Position numbers and translations under genes: made by a program. Positions 8,104-15,609 of a stretch of 64,000 bases of DNA are shown piece by piece. The notes under the pieces were generated by a model. It ran no database searches. It saw only the letters and a program-made list of their open reading frames with translations, and was not told the DNA's origin. Where the stretch lies: contig NZ_VKDF01000006.1 of NCBI RefSeq assembly GCF_007096355.1, forward strand, positions 6,896 to 70,895. Reading direction: 5' to 3'. This DNA comes from Paracoccus sp. M683 (GTDB lineage Bacteria; Pseudomonadota; Alphaproteobacteria; Rhodobacterales; Rhodobacteraceae). Numbering within the stretch: position 1 is the first letter of the stretch; every line of letters begins with the position of its first letter.

Positions 8104-9189
8104 ATGGTTATGACAATCGGTGAACTGGCGCAGGCCTTGCAGGCGGAAAGCTGGGGTGACCTGTCGCGTCCCGTCAGCGGCGCGGCCGAGCCCGGCGCGA
8201 CGCGCGAGGGGCAGATCGCCCTGGCCATGGCGCCGAAATACGCGGCAGCGCTGCGCGGAGGAGACATGGCGATCCTGGCGCAAGGAATGGACCCTGCCGA
8301 ATACGGTCTGAGCGCCGCAATCTTCGCGCCGCGCCCACGGCTGGTCATGGCGGGTCTGACCCGCGCCTTTGATCCCGGTCCCGATCTGGCGGTCGGCATT
8401 CACCCGACGGCGATCATTCATGAAACGGCCGAGATTGGGAAAGGCGCCGCGATCGGCCCCTTCGTCACCATCGGTCGCGACGTTCGCGTCGGTGCGCGTG
8501 CCCGTATCGCTGAACATGTCAGCATCGGTCGCGGCACGGTGATCGGGGACGATGCCCTGATCCTTCCCGGCGCACGCATCGCCCATGGCGTGACCGCCGG
8601 CGACCGGCTGATCGTGCAGCCAGGCGCTGTGATCGGCAGCGACGGGTTTTCCTTTGTCACGCCCGAGGAATCCGGCGTCGAGGAAATCCGCCGCACGCTT
8701 GGCCATCGCGATCAGGCGCGGGATCAGCACTGGACGCGCATCCACTCGCTTGGCGGGGTCGAGATCGGCGACGATGTTGAGGTCGGCGCCAACAGCACCA
8801 TCGACAGGGGCACGATCAGGGCCACGCAGATCGGCTCGGGCACCAAACTGGATAACCTGGTCCATGTCGGGCACAATGTGGTCGTCGGTCAGGATGCGCT
8901 GCTTTGCGGGCAGGTGGGCATCGCCGGCAGCTGCCGCATCGGCGACCGGGTGGTGCTGGGCGGGCAGTGCGGCGTGTCCGACAATACCGAGATCGGCGAC
9001 GATGTGATTGCCGGGGGCGCGACCAAGATCTTTACCCGCATTCCGGCCGGCCGCGTGGTCCTGGGCAACCCCGCCGTGAAGATGGAAACGCAGCTGGAAA
9101 TCCAGAAGGCCACCCGCCGCCTGCCGCGCATGGCCGAAAAACTGGCGCAGCTTCAGGAAAGCGTTACAAAACTGTTGGACAAGGGCTGA
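8104..9189 (+). CDS. lpxD: UDP-3-O-acylglucosamine N-acyltransferase (LpxD), second-locus type
   Basis: The 361-residue protein has an N-terminal uridine-binding domain and then left-handed beta-helix hexapeptide repeats, for example IGKGAAIGPFVTIGRDVRVGARARI. The catalytic His lies in HVGHNVVVG, equivalent to the IAHNVVIG motif of E. coli LpxD. A helical C-terminus (RLPRMAEKLAQLQE) completes the trimer fold. LpxD adds the N-linked 3-hydroxyacyl chain to UDP-acylglucosamine from acyl-ACP. The ATG at 8104 follows AAAGGGGAA at good distance; an upstream frame from 8026 overlaps ldtD and is rejected. Unusually, it sits with its own ACP and ketosynthase instead of with bamA, fabZ and lpxA. A second lpxD in the usual place is expected but not visible here. 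Confidence 0.9.
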   Translation: MVMTIGELAQALQAESWGDLSRPVSGAAEPGATREGQIALAMAPKYAAALRGGDMAILAQGMDPAEYGLSAAIFAPRPRLVMAGLTRAFDPGPDLAVGIHPTAIIHETAEIGKGAAIGPFVTIGRDVRVGARARIAEHVSIGRGTVIGDDALILPGARIAHGVTAGDRLIVQPGAVIGSDGFSFVTPEESGVEEIRRTLGHRDQARDQHWTRIHSLGGVEIGDDVEVGANSTIDRGTIRATQIGSGTKLDNLVHVGHNVVVGQDALLCGQVGIAGSCRIGDRVVLGGQCGVSDNTEIGDDVIAGGATKIFTRIPAGRVVLGNPAVKMETQLEIQKATRRLPRMAEKLAQLQESVTKLLDKG

Positions 9190-9209
9190 AAGCAGTCAGA
9201 GGGGCCGCC

Positions 9210-9476
9210 ATGAACACCGACGTTTCAAACCGCATCCGCGCCATCATCGCCGAACAGGCCATGCTGGAACCCGATCAGATTTCCGATGATGCCACGCCCG
9301 AGCAGCTTGGCATCGACAGTCTGGGGCTGGTCGAGACGATCTTTGCCATCGAGGAAGAATTCGATATTTCGGTTCCGTTCAACGCCAATGAACCCGAGAA
9401 ATCCGCGTTCGACATCTCCAGCATGGGCAGCATCGTCGCGGCGGTCGAACGGCTGATCTCGGAAAAGGCGGCATGA
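9210..9476 (+). CDS. Specialised acyl carrier protein
   Basis: An 88-residue acidic protein with the ACP signature LGIDSLGLVE; Ser37 is the phosphopantetheine site. It is longer after helix III than housekeeping AcpP and carries an NANEPEKSAFD insertion, so it looks like a dedicated ACP, as AcpXL is in rhizobia, although it is not an obvious AcpXL. GAGGGG precedes the ATG at 9210. The stop overlaps the next gene's start (ATGA at 9473-9476), implying translational coupling to the ketosynthase. It probably carries the acyl chain used by the neighbouring LpxD. Confidence 0.9.
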   Translation: MNTDVSNRIRAIIAEQAMLEPDQISDDATPEQLGIDSLGLVETIFAIEEEFDISVPFNANEPEKSAFDISSMGSIVAAVERLISEKAA

Positions 9477-10744
9477 GCCCGAAAAAGACCAAGGGCGACA
9501 GGAAAAAGACCGGCGAGACAACCACCGCCGCGGGTCTTCGTCGTGTCGTCATCACCGGGGCCGGGACGATCAATGCACTTGGCCATGACGTGACCTCAAC
9601 CCTTGCGGCCTTTCGTCAGGGGCGTTGCGGCATCAGTCAGCTGGATTTCCGTGATGTCGACCGGCTGTCGATCCAGATCGGCGCCCAGGTGCATAACTGG
9701 CGGGCCGAGGATCATTTCAACCGCCAGCAGATCCTGCTTTATGACAAGTTCACCCAGTTCACGCTGCTGGCCGCCAAGCAGGCCGTGGCGCAGTCTGGGC
9801 TGAATTTCGCCGGCAAGCTGGGGCTGAACTCGGGCGTCGTGCTTGGCACGGCGGGGGGCGGGCTGAACACCTGGGACGAAAATTACCGCGCCGTCTATGA
9901 AGAGGGGAAGAACCGCGTTCACCCCTTTGTCGTGCCAAAGCTGATGAACAACGCCGCCGCCAGCCATGTCAGCATGGAATTTGGCCTGCGCGGCCCCGCC
10001 TTTACCGTGGCTACGGCCTGCGCCAGTTCCAATCACGCGATGGGGCTGGCCTTCCAGATGGTGCGATCGGGTGCCGCGCGGGTCATGCTGACCGGCGGAT
10101 CCGAGGCGATGCTGTGCTTTGGCGGAATCAAGGCCTGGGAAGGGCTGCGCGTCATGTCCAAGGATGCCTGCCGCCCCTTCAGTGCCAACCGGAACGGCAT
10201 GGTCCAGGGCGAGGGCGCCGGCGTCTTTGTCTTTGAGGATTACGAACATGCCAGCGCGCGCGGCGCCGACATCCTGGCCGAGGTGGTGGGTTTCGCCATG
10301 TCCTCGGACGCGCAGGACATCGTGATGCCAAGCGCGCAGGGGGCCGAACGCGCGATCACCGCTGCCATGCAGGATGCCCGGCTGAACCCCGAGGATATCG
10401 GCTATATCAACGCCCACGGCACCGGCACGGCCGCCAATGACAAGACCGAATGCGCGGCAGTCGCCCATGCCTTTGGCCATCACGCCGACAGGCTGATGAT
10501 GTCCTCGACCAAGTCGATGCATGGCCACCTGATCGGCGGCACCGGCGCGGTCGAGCTGCTGGCCTGCATCATGGCGCTGCGCGACGGCGTCATCGCGCCG
10601 ACCATCGGCTATGAGGAACCGGACCCGGAATGCGCGTTGGACGTGGTGCCCAATGAGGCACGCGAGGCGCGAGTGGACGCGGTTCTGTCCAATGCCTTCG
10701 CCTTTGGCGGGCTGAATGCCGTCATAGCCCTGCGCAGGGTCTGA
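9473..10744 (+). CDS. Beta-ketoacyl-ACP synthase, KAS II (FabF/NodE-like)
   Basis: A 423-residue thiolase-fold enzyme with the complete KAS II triad: Cys183 in TVATACASS, His315 in NAHGTGT and His350 in KSMHGHLIGG. It condenses malonyl-ACP with acyl-ACP, extending chains by two carbons. A basic N-terminal tail of about 20 residues (KKTKGDRKKTGE) precedes the fold. It overlaps the ACP gene by four bases and is last in the ldtD-lpxD-acp-KAS run, closed by a hairpin at 10791. The context suggests that it sets the length or type of an envelope acyl chain rather than serving bulk fatty acid synthesis. Confidence 0.92.
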   Translation: MSPKKTKGDRKKTGETTTAAGLRRVVITGAGTINALGHDVTSTLAAFRQGRCGISQLDFRDVDRLSIQIGAQVHNWRAEDHFNRQQILLYDKFTQFTLLAAKQAVAQSGLNFAGKLGLNSGVVLGTAGGGLNTWDENYRAVYEEGKNRVHPFVVPKLMNNAAASHVSMEFGLRGPAFTVATACASSNHAMGLAFQMVRSGAARVMLTGGSEAMLCFGGIKAWEGLRVMSKDACRPFSANRNGMVQGEGAGVFVFEDYEHASARGADILAEVVGFAMSSDAQDIVMPSAQGAERAITAAMQDARLNPEDIGYINAHGTGTAANDKTECAAVAHAFGHHADRLMMSSTKSMHGHLIGGTGAVELLACIMALRDGVIAPTIGYEEPDPECALDVVPNEAREARVDAVLSNAFAFGGLNAVIALRRV

Positions 10745-10790
10745 CGCAGCAGGCGGGTGACGACCTGCGGGGCATAGCGGGAAAATGACA

Positions 10791-10820
10791 AAGGCCGCGC
10801 CCTATCAGGGACGCGGCCTT
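10791..10820. terminator. Bidirectional Rho-independent terminator
   Basis: AAGGCCGCG (10791-10799) pairs perfectly with CGCGGCCTT (10812-10820). On the plus strand it is followed by CGGTTTTC, on the minus strand by TGTCATTTT after the stem's own T residues. It separates the KAS gene from the convergent ialB-like gene. Confidence 0.75.
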
Positions 10821-10840
10821 CGGTTTTCTGCGCCGGCGGA

Positions 10841-11701
10841 TCAGTTGGCCGGGGCAGTCTCTTCGGTGGCGGCGCCTTCGGCCGGTGCCTCGGTCGCGGA
10901 TTCGCGGGCGGCCAGTTCCGCGCGCGCCTCGTCAACGATGCCCTCCAACTCGCTGAAGGCGGCGGTGAAGCCGGACAGCGACATGGGCAGTTCGACCGGG
11001 TTTTCGGGATCGGCGCCAAAGGGCAACAGCGACACCACGGCGGCATTGCCGCGCTTCAGCCCGTTCAACCCGGCAGTGTCAAAGCCCATCCGCGAGATAC
11101 AGCCCACGGGCGCGCAGAAGTTGAACGGGTAGCCGCGCGTCTGTGCGCTGTCGATCTTCAGGCCCAGACCGCGAACCAGATCGGTTTCCAGCGGTGCGAC
11201 GATCGTGGCACCGGCCGCCGCCTCGCCCTGAGCCAACGGGATCATGGTCACTTCGGCAACCGAATTGCCCTGGCCATCCTTCAGCAGCTGATACAGTTCG
11301 CAGGGATCGGGCTCACCCTCGCCGGCATTGACGCAGCGGATCGTCCAGTCGGAATGGGTCGATTTAACGTAATAGGCGCCAATCTGAGGCTCGGCATTTG
11401 CCGCATCGGCGGGGGCATCGGCAGGTGCCGCTGCCGGGGCGTCTGCGGTCGCGGCCGGGGCATCGGCCGGCGCGGTCTCGGCGGCGGGTTCGGCCGCAGC
11501 GGCCTCGTCAGTGGTGGCGGCAGCCTCGCCTTCGGTGGTGGCAGCGGCGTCGCCGGTTGCTGGCGCAGCCGAATCGGCGGCCTGCTCGGTTGTCGCTTCG
11601 GTGCCTTCGGGCAGCGGCGTCGCCGTGTTGTCCTGCGCAAAGGCCGGGCCCGCCATTACGACGATGGCCGCCAAAAGGGCCGACGAGTTCTTGTAAGCCA
11701 T
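10841..11701 (-). CDS. IalB-family (invasion-associated locus B) periplasmic protein with Ala/Pro-rich linker
   Basis: The 286-residue product has a signal peptide (LLAAIVVMAGPAFAQ). Residues about 25-105 form a low-complexity Ala/Thr/Glu/Pro/Asp region, followed by an IalB domain: HSDWTIRCVN, DPCELYQLLKDGQGNSVAEVTMIP and RGYPFNFCAPVGCISRMGFD, with the paired cysteines typical of the family. A second Ala/Glu-rich stretch ends the protein. IalB was named for Bartonella erythrocyte invasion, but homologues are common in free-living alphaproteobacteria and their role is not established. It is a single gene between a terminator and the candidate leader/sRNA at 11868-11953. Confidence 0.85.
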   Translation of the reverse strand: MAYKNSSALLAAIVVMAGPAFAQDNTATPLPEGTEATTEQAADSAAPATGDAAATTEGEAAATTDEAAAAEPAAETAPADAPAATADAPAAAPADAPADAANAEPQIGAYYVKSTHSDWTIRCVNAGEGEPDPCELYQLLKDGQGNSVAEVTMIPLAQGEAAAGATIVAPLETDLVRGLGLKIDSAQTRGYPFNFCAPVGCISRMGFDTAGLNGLKRGNAAVVSLLPFGADPENPVELPMSLSGFTAAFSELEGIVDEARAELAARESATEAPAEGAATEETAPAN

Positions 11702-11867
11702 GGTGGTTCTAATTCCTTATCCAGAACGTCGCAGTTGGCTTAGCACGGGTCCCGGCGCTTGTCAGCGCGGTTTGCACATGCTTGGGTCACCTTGCGTTGA
11801 AGCCGAAGAATTGGACAGATTGAATAAAAAGCCGAATGTTCGCGTGGGTTTGTGGCGAATATCCTGT

Positions 11868-11953
11868 GAATGACAAAGGGGCCGCAGCATGGCCGCGACC
11901 CCCGTTTCCGCCTGAAGGCGTGTCTCCCTGCCGGACTGGCCGGTCATCATTGG
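11868..11953 (-). ncRNA. Candidate small RNA or ialB leader with terminator
   Basis: A promoter TTGACG (11982-11987), 17-base spacer, TAGCGT (11959-11964) reads leftward and would start near 11952. About 30 bases on there is a small hairpin CGCCT-TC-AGGCG, then a strong stem GGGGTCGC/GCGGCCCC (11879-11903) followed by TTTGTC. The roughly 80-base product could be a free sRNA. Because ialB starts 170 bases further on the same strand, it could instead be an attenuated leader. No known family is recognised. Confidence 0.4.
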
Positions 11954-11958
11954 ACCGC

Positions 11959-11987
11959 ACGCTAGTCGCAGGGCCATGATCCGTCAA
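11959..11987 (-). promoter_or_regulatory. Sigma70-like promoter upstream of ialB / candidate sRNA
   Basis: Minus strand TTGACG and TAGCGT are separated by exactly 17 bases. This is the best promoter match in the region and points toward ialB. Confidence 0.45.
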
Positions 11988-12012
11988 CAGGTCAATCAGA
12001 CATGTTCGATCA

Positions 12013-12090
12013 CAAAAAAAGCCGCGCCCGAGGGCGCGGCAGTCCAACAGGGAGGAAGAGCCGAAACCATCAGATGAAGGTTCCGACAGG
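12013..12090 (-). ncRNA. Candidate trans-acting small RNA with anti-Shine-Dalgarno-like motif
   Basis: On the minus strand, a CTATAAC -10-like box (12094-12100) is followed by a short transcript. It holds stem-loop CGGAACC/GGTTTCG (one wobble), a single-stranded linker CTCTTCCTCCCTG, and a textbook terminator GCCGCGCCCTCGGGCGCGGC with seven T residues (12014-12040). A C/U-rich CUUCCUCCC stretch between two hairpins resembles the CCUCCUCCC-bearing stress RNAs described in Rhodobacter (CcsR/cuckoo type) and could pair with ribosome binding sites. It lies downstream of galE, so a 3' UTR-derived RNA is the alternative. No clear -35 box was found. Confidence 0.5.
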
Positions 12091-12158
12091 ACCGTTATAG
12101 CAAAGCGAAATTAACATTTGGTGATTATTTCGCGCGTTGCGTGTGTTTGTTGGCGAAA

Positions 12159-13172
12159 TTATGCTTTAGCGCGCATGAACGCCCAGTTACTGCCGCACAT
12201 TGCGGCCAGGTCGTACCGGGCCCGAAATCCCAGTTTCTGATCGGCAAGACGGGTATCGGCGTAGGAAACGGCCGCATCTCCGCCCCGGCGCGGCACGACC
12301 TGGTTGGGAATCGGCTGACCCGAAACCTGCTGATAACAGGCGATTACCTCGCGCACGCTATGGCCTCGCCCGGTGCCCAGATTGACCAGATGGCTGCCCG
12401 ATCCGCCGCCATCGGTCAGCGCCTGCAATGACAAGACATGGCCCCGTGCCAGATCCTCGATATGGATATAGTCGCGAATGGCGGTGCCGTCGGGTGTGGG
12501 CCAGTCATCCCCGAAGATCATCAGCCTGTCGCGACGACCCATCGCCACCTGCGCGATCACCGGCACCAGATTGCCGGCCGGCTGACTGGGATCCTCGCCG
12601 ATCAGGCCCGAGGGATGGGCGCCGACGGGGTTGAAATAACGCAGGATGCCAAGACCCAGCTGCGGTTCGGCCTGGGCCAGCGCGGCAAGGAACTGTTCCC
12701 CGACCAGCTTGGTCCGGGCATAGTTGTTCTGGGGCCGGACCGCGCTTTCTTCGGTGACCGGCATCGCCTCGGCCTCGCCATAGACCGCCGCGCTGGAGGA
12801 AAAGACGATCCGCGCAACCCCGTTCGCCTGCATTGCACGGGTGACATTGATCAGCCCTCCGACATTCACCTGATAATAGCCCAGAGGATCGCTTTGACTG
12901 TCGGGCACGCTTTTCAGCGCGGCGAAATGGATCACCGCGTCGAAGCCAGCCCCGCGCATCGCCTGATCCATCGCCGCCTCGTCGCGGATATCGGCCTCGA
13001 TCACCGGGGTCGGGCGTCCGGTGATCTGTGTCAGACGATCGGGGACATCGCGACGGGCATTGTGGAAATTGTCCAGAATGACCGGCTCGAACCCGGAATC
13101 GACCAGCGCCAGATAGACATGCGCACCAATAAAACCTGCCCCACCAGTCAGCAGGACCCGTCCAGAAGTCAT
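12159..13172 (-). CDS. galE: UDP-glucose 4-epimerase
   Basis: A 337-residue extended SDR. The NAD-binding motif is TGGAGFIGAH near the N-terminus, the catalytic set is FSSSAAVYG with Tyr-Lys in NYARTK, and the GalE landmarks ILRYFNPVGAHPSG and YIHIEDLARGH are present. It interconverts UDP-glucose and UDP-galactose, supplying sugars for surface polysaccharide. The ATG at 13172 follows AAGGTGG. The upstream deacetylase ends 19 bases before it, so glycosyltransferase, deacetylase and galE appear to be one minus-strand operon. Confidence 0.93.
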   Translation of the reverse strand: MTSGRVLLTGGAGFIGAHVYLALVDSGFEPVILDNFHNARRDVPDRLTQITGRPTPVIEADIRDEAAMDQAMRGAGFDAVIHFAALKSVPDSQSDPLGYYQVNVGGLINVTRAMQANGVARIVFSSSAAVYGEAEAMPVTEESAVRPQNNYARTKLVGEQFLAALAQAEPQLGLGILRYFNPVGAHPSGLIGEDPSQPAGNLVPVIAQVAMGRRDRLMIFGDDWPTPDGTAIRDYIHIEDLARGHVLSLQALTDGGGSGSHLVNLGTGRGHSVREVIACYQQVSGQPIPNQVVPRRGGDAAVSYADTRLADQKLGFRARYDLAAMCGSNWAFMRAKA

Positions 13173-13191
13173 CACGCCACCTTGCACATGT

Positions 13192-14196
13192 TCAATACCC
13201 GACAAGCCGCAGCCGCAGCCGGTCCAGGCGATTGTAGCGGCCGATATTGATGCGCGACAGGGCGAAAGGATCCTGATCGCGAGGCGCCAGCGAATCGTCA
13301 AGCACCGTGGCCGTAGCAAAACCCTGTCTTGCGACCTCGGCCCGCAGCTCAGCGTTGTGATTGCTGTTGGGATAGGCGAAATGCGCCACGTCCTGCCGGG
13401 TCCAGTCACGCAGCAACTGCCGGGACAGGGCGATGCTGGCGGCGGCCTCGGCCAGCGGGATCTGGTCCAGCAGGTTATGGCAATGGCTGTGCGCGCCGAT
13501 GGTGACATGGGGGCAGGCGGCAAATTCGCGCAGTTGTTCCAGGCTCATCGGGCCGACCGGGCTGGCGGGCGGCGTGATCGGGGCCGCCTGTTCCAGAACC
13601 TGTGCGACCAGTGCCTCGCGCCGGTCGGGGGCGACGGTTTTCAGCCTGTTGAGAAGCTGACCGATCACGGTGCAGCGCGACAGCCCGTATTCCGGGCCAA
13701 TGGTCCAGAGCCCCAGCCCATCTGCTGCAAGGTCGATGCGTCGTTCGCCCGGTCCCTGCAAAGCATTGACGATGCGGTCGAACCAATAGGGCGTGGCCTC
13801 TGCGATCTGACCAGTGGCGATATAGGCCAGCACCGGCAGTTCCTCGGAACGAAGCAGCGGCAACAGGTGGTCATAAAGGCCGATGTCGCCATCATCGAAG
13901 GTCAGCACCAATGAGGGCCGCGTGCCGGCAGGGCCGTGCAGCGCCTGATCCAGGCTGACGATGTCGTAATCCTCGCGCAGCGCGGCGACCAGCCTGCGAA
14001 ATTCGCCGATCGGCAAGACCGTCCACGCATCCATCAGGTCGGCATCCCCGCCGAGGGTATGAAAGCACAGGATGGACAGGGGCCGGTCGCGCCATGCACG
14101 GCGCTGCAAATGGCCATAGACCGGCGGTGCGGTGGCAAGGGCCAGAACGGTCGACTTCACGGCATCGCGTGCCAGTTGCCTGATCCTTGCTGCCAT
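13192..14196 (-). CDS. Polysaccharide deacetylase (NodB-homology, CE4)
   Basis: The 334-residue protein shows the CE4 motifs in order: LCFHTLGG, LVLTFDDGDIG (TFDDG, catalytic Asp and metal Asp), IGAHSHCHNLL (zinc His pair) and HFAYPNSNHN. Family members remove N- or O-acetyl groups from surface glycans or their precursors. No strong signal peptide is seen, so a cytoplasmic or membrane-associated role on a lipid-linked or nascent glycan is possible. The start overlaps the glycosyltransferase stop (TGATG at 14194-14198), implying coupled translation. Confidence 0.88.
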   Translation of the reverse strand: MAARIRQLARDAVKSTVLALATAPPVYGHLQRRAWRDRPLSILCFHTLGGDADLMDAWTVLPIGEFRRLVAALREDYDIVSLDQALHGPAGTRPSLVLTFDDGDIGLYDHLLPLLRSEELPVLAYIATGQIAEATPYWFDRIVNALQGPGERRIDLAADGLGLWTIGPEYGLSRCTVIGQLLNRLKTVAPDRREALVAQVLEQAAPITPPASPVGPMSLEQLREFAACPHVTIGAHSHCHNLLDQIPLAEAAASIALSRQLLRDWTRQDVAHFAYPNSNHNAELRAEVARQGFATATVLDDSLAPRDQDPFALSRINIGRYNRLDRLRLRLVGY

Positions 14197-15404
14197 CAGC
14201 GGTCGTCCTTCCGGCCCGCGAAAAGATCGCGCAGCCGGCGCGCCTCGGTGTCGGCATCATGGCGTTGTCGCACGCGCGCAAGGGCGTTTCTGGCCATGGC
14301 ATCACGGGCATCCGCCGAAAGATCCAGCGAGGACCGCATCGCATCATGCAGCGCGGCGACATCACCCGCCGGCACCAGCCAGCCGGTCTGTCCCGGCTGG
14401 ACCAGTTCGGCAATCCCGCCAACATAGGTCGAGATCACCGGGCGCCCCGCCGCCATCGCCTCCATGATCACCACGGGCAGGCCCTCGATGAAACTGGGCT
14501 GAACCAGGGTTGCGCAGGCCTCTAGCTGGTCGCGGACCTGCCGGGCAGAGATCCAGCCAGTGATGCGCACCGCATCGCCCAGATCCAGGCTTGCGATCCG
14601 CGCCTCGATCTGCGGCCGCATCTCGCCATCGCCGGCCAGGACAAGGCGGATGCCGGGGCATTCGCGGCGCAGGGCGGCAAAGGCCTCAAGCAGAATCAGA
14701 TGGCCTTTTTCGGGGCTTAGCCGCCCGATGCACAGAAAGGGCGCACCCGCCAGCGGCGCCGGGGCCAGTCCGAAAGCCGCGTCCTCCAGCCCGCAATGGA
14801 CGACCTTGATGCGATCCCACAATTGGGGATCGACCTGCCGCATCAACTGGCTGCGGGAAAAGCCGCTGATGGCCACCGCAAATTCCGCATCACCAATCTT
14901 GCGAGGGAAATGCAGCGCCTGCGCGTTGTCGGCCTCGTCCATGCCGTGCACGGTGAAGCTGTAGCCGGGGCCGCCCAGCAGCCTGACCAGCAATGCGATC
15001 TCGGCGGTGTTGGTGCCGAAATGGGCGTGCAGATGCCGGGCCGGCTCGGCGTCCAGCCAATCCATGATCCGGCAGGCATGGGCGACATAGACCATGTGGT
15101 AGGGCCAGGGCCGCATGCCACCGCGAGACATGGCGCTGGCCGCGCGTATGGCTTGCCACAATCCGCGCGGATTGCGCCGCAGCCGCCGCCACACCGACCC
15201 GACCAGCGGCCGCAGCCCGTCTCGCAGGCTGTAATCGGTGCGGGTCTGTTCCACCCGGTCCTCGGGATCGACAAGTTCCGCATCCCAACCTCGCAGCGCC
15301 ATCCGGTGCACGGTAACGCCCTGCCGTTCCAGCGCGAGAATCTCGCGCCGGATGAAGCTGTGGCTGACCTTGGGATACTGGTTGATCAGATAGGCGACAC
15401 GCAT
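14196..15404 (-). CDS. Group 1 glycosyltransferase (GT4 family)
   Basis: A 402-residue GT-B enzyme: N-terminal acceptor domain MRVAYLINQYPKVSHSFIRRE, then CIGRLSPEKGHLILLEAF and the nucleotide-sugar site PSFIEGLPVVIMEAMAAGRPVIS with the EX7E-like pattern. It probably adds a sugar to an exported polysaccharide or LPS; donor and acceptor cannot be read. The ATG at 15404 is chosen because the GT4 fold begins there; an in-frame ATG at 15464 would add 20 atypical residues. It is first of three overlapping minus-strand genes, divergent from the HerA-like gene. Confidence 0.88.
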   Translation of the reverse strand: MRVAYLINQYPKVSHSFIRREILALERQGVTVHRMALRGWDAELVDPEDRVEQTRTDYSLRDGLRPLVGSVWRRLRRNPRGLWQAIRAASAMSRGGMRPWPYHMVYVAHACRIMDWLDAEPARHLHAHFGTNTAEIALLVRLLGGPGYSFTVHGMDEADNAQALHFPRKIGDAEFAVAISGFSRSQLMRQVDPQLWDRIKVVHCGLEDAAFGLAPAPLAGAPFLCIGRLSPEKGHLILLEAFAALRRECPGIRLVLAGDGEMRPQIEARIASLDLGDAVRITGWISARQVRDQLEACATLVQPSFIEGLPVVIMEAMAAGRPVISTYVGGIAELVQPGQTGWLVPAGDVAALHDAMRSSLDLSADARDAMARNALARVRQRHDADTEARRLRDLFAGRKDDR

Positions 15405-15609
15405 CGAGGGGCTTTCAGGTCTGAAGCAGAAGCGATCGCGCGTCGCGCATCGCAGGTCAAGCATGCCATGGTAATCGGTCCCGCGAAACCGCCTTGTTCC
15501 TAATCGGTTACCGGTTCGGTTGCCTGCTGCCCCGAGCAGGCTTCACCAGCGGGGGATAAATCTGCCATAAGACAGGCAAGTTGACAGGGAATGAACGAAG
15601 GACGGGCAG

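Larger units (their letters stand above)
11702..12158. other. Intergenic region holding two candidate minus-strand RNAs
   Basis: This 457-base stretch between ialB and galE has no protein-coding signal. It holds two hairpin-terminated units on the minus strand, at 12013-12090 and 11868-11953, each with a promoter-like sequence. Bases 11702-11867 would form the remaining upstream leader of ialB, and I see no further structure there. Confidence 0.6.
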
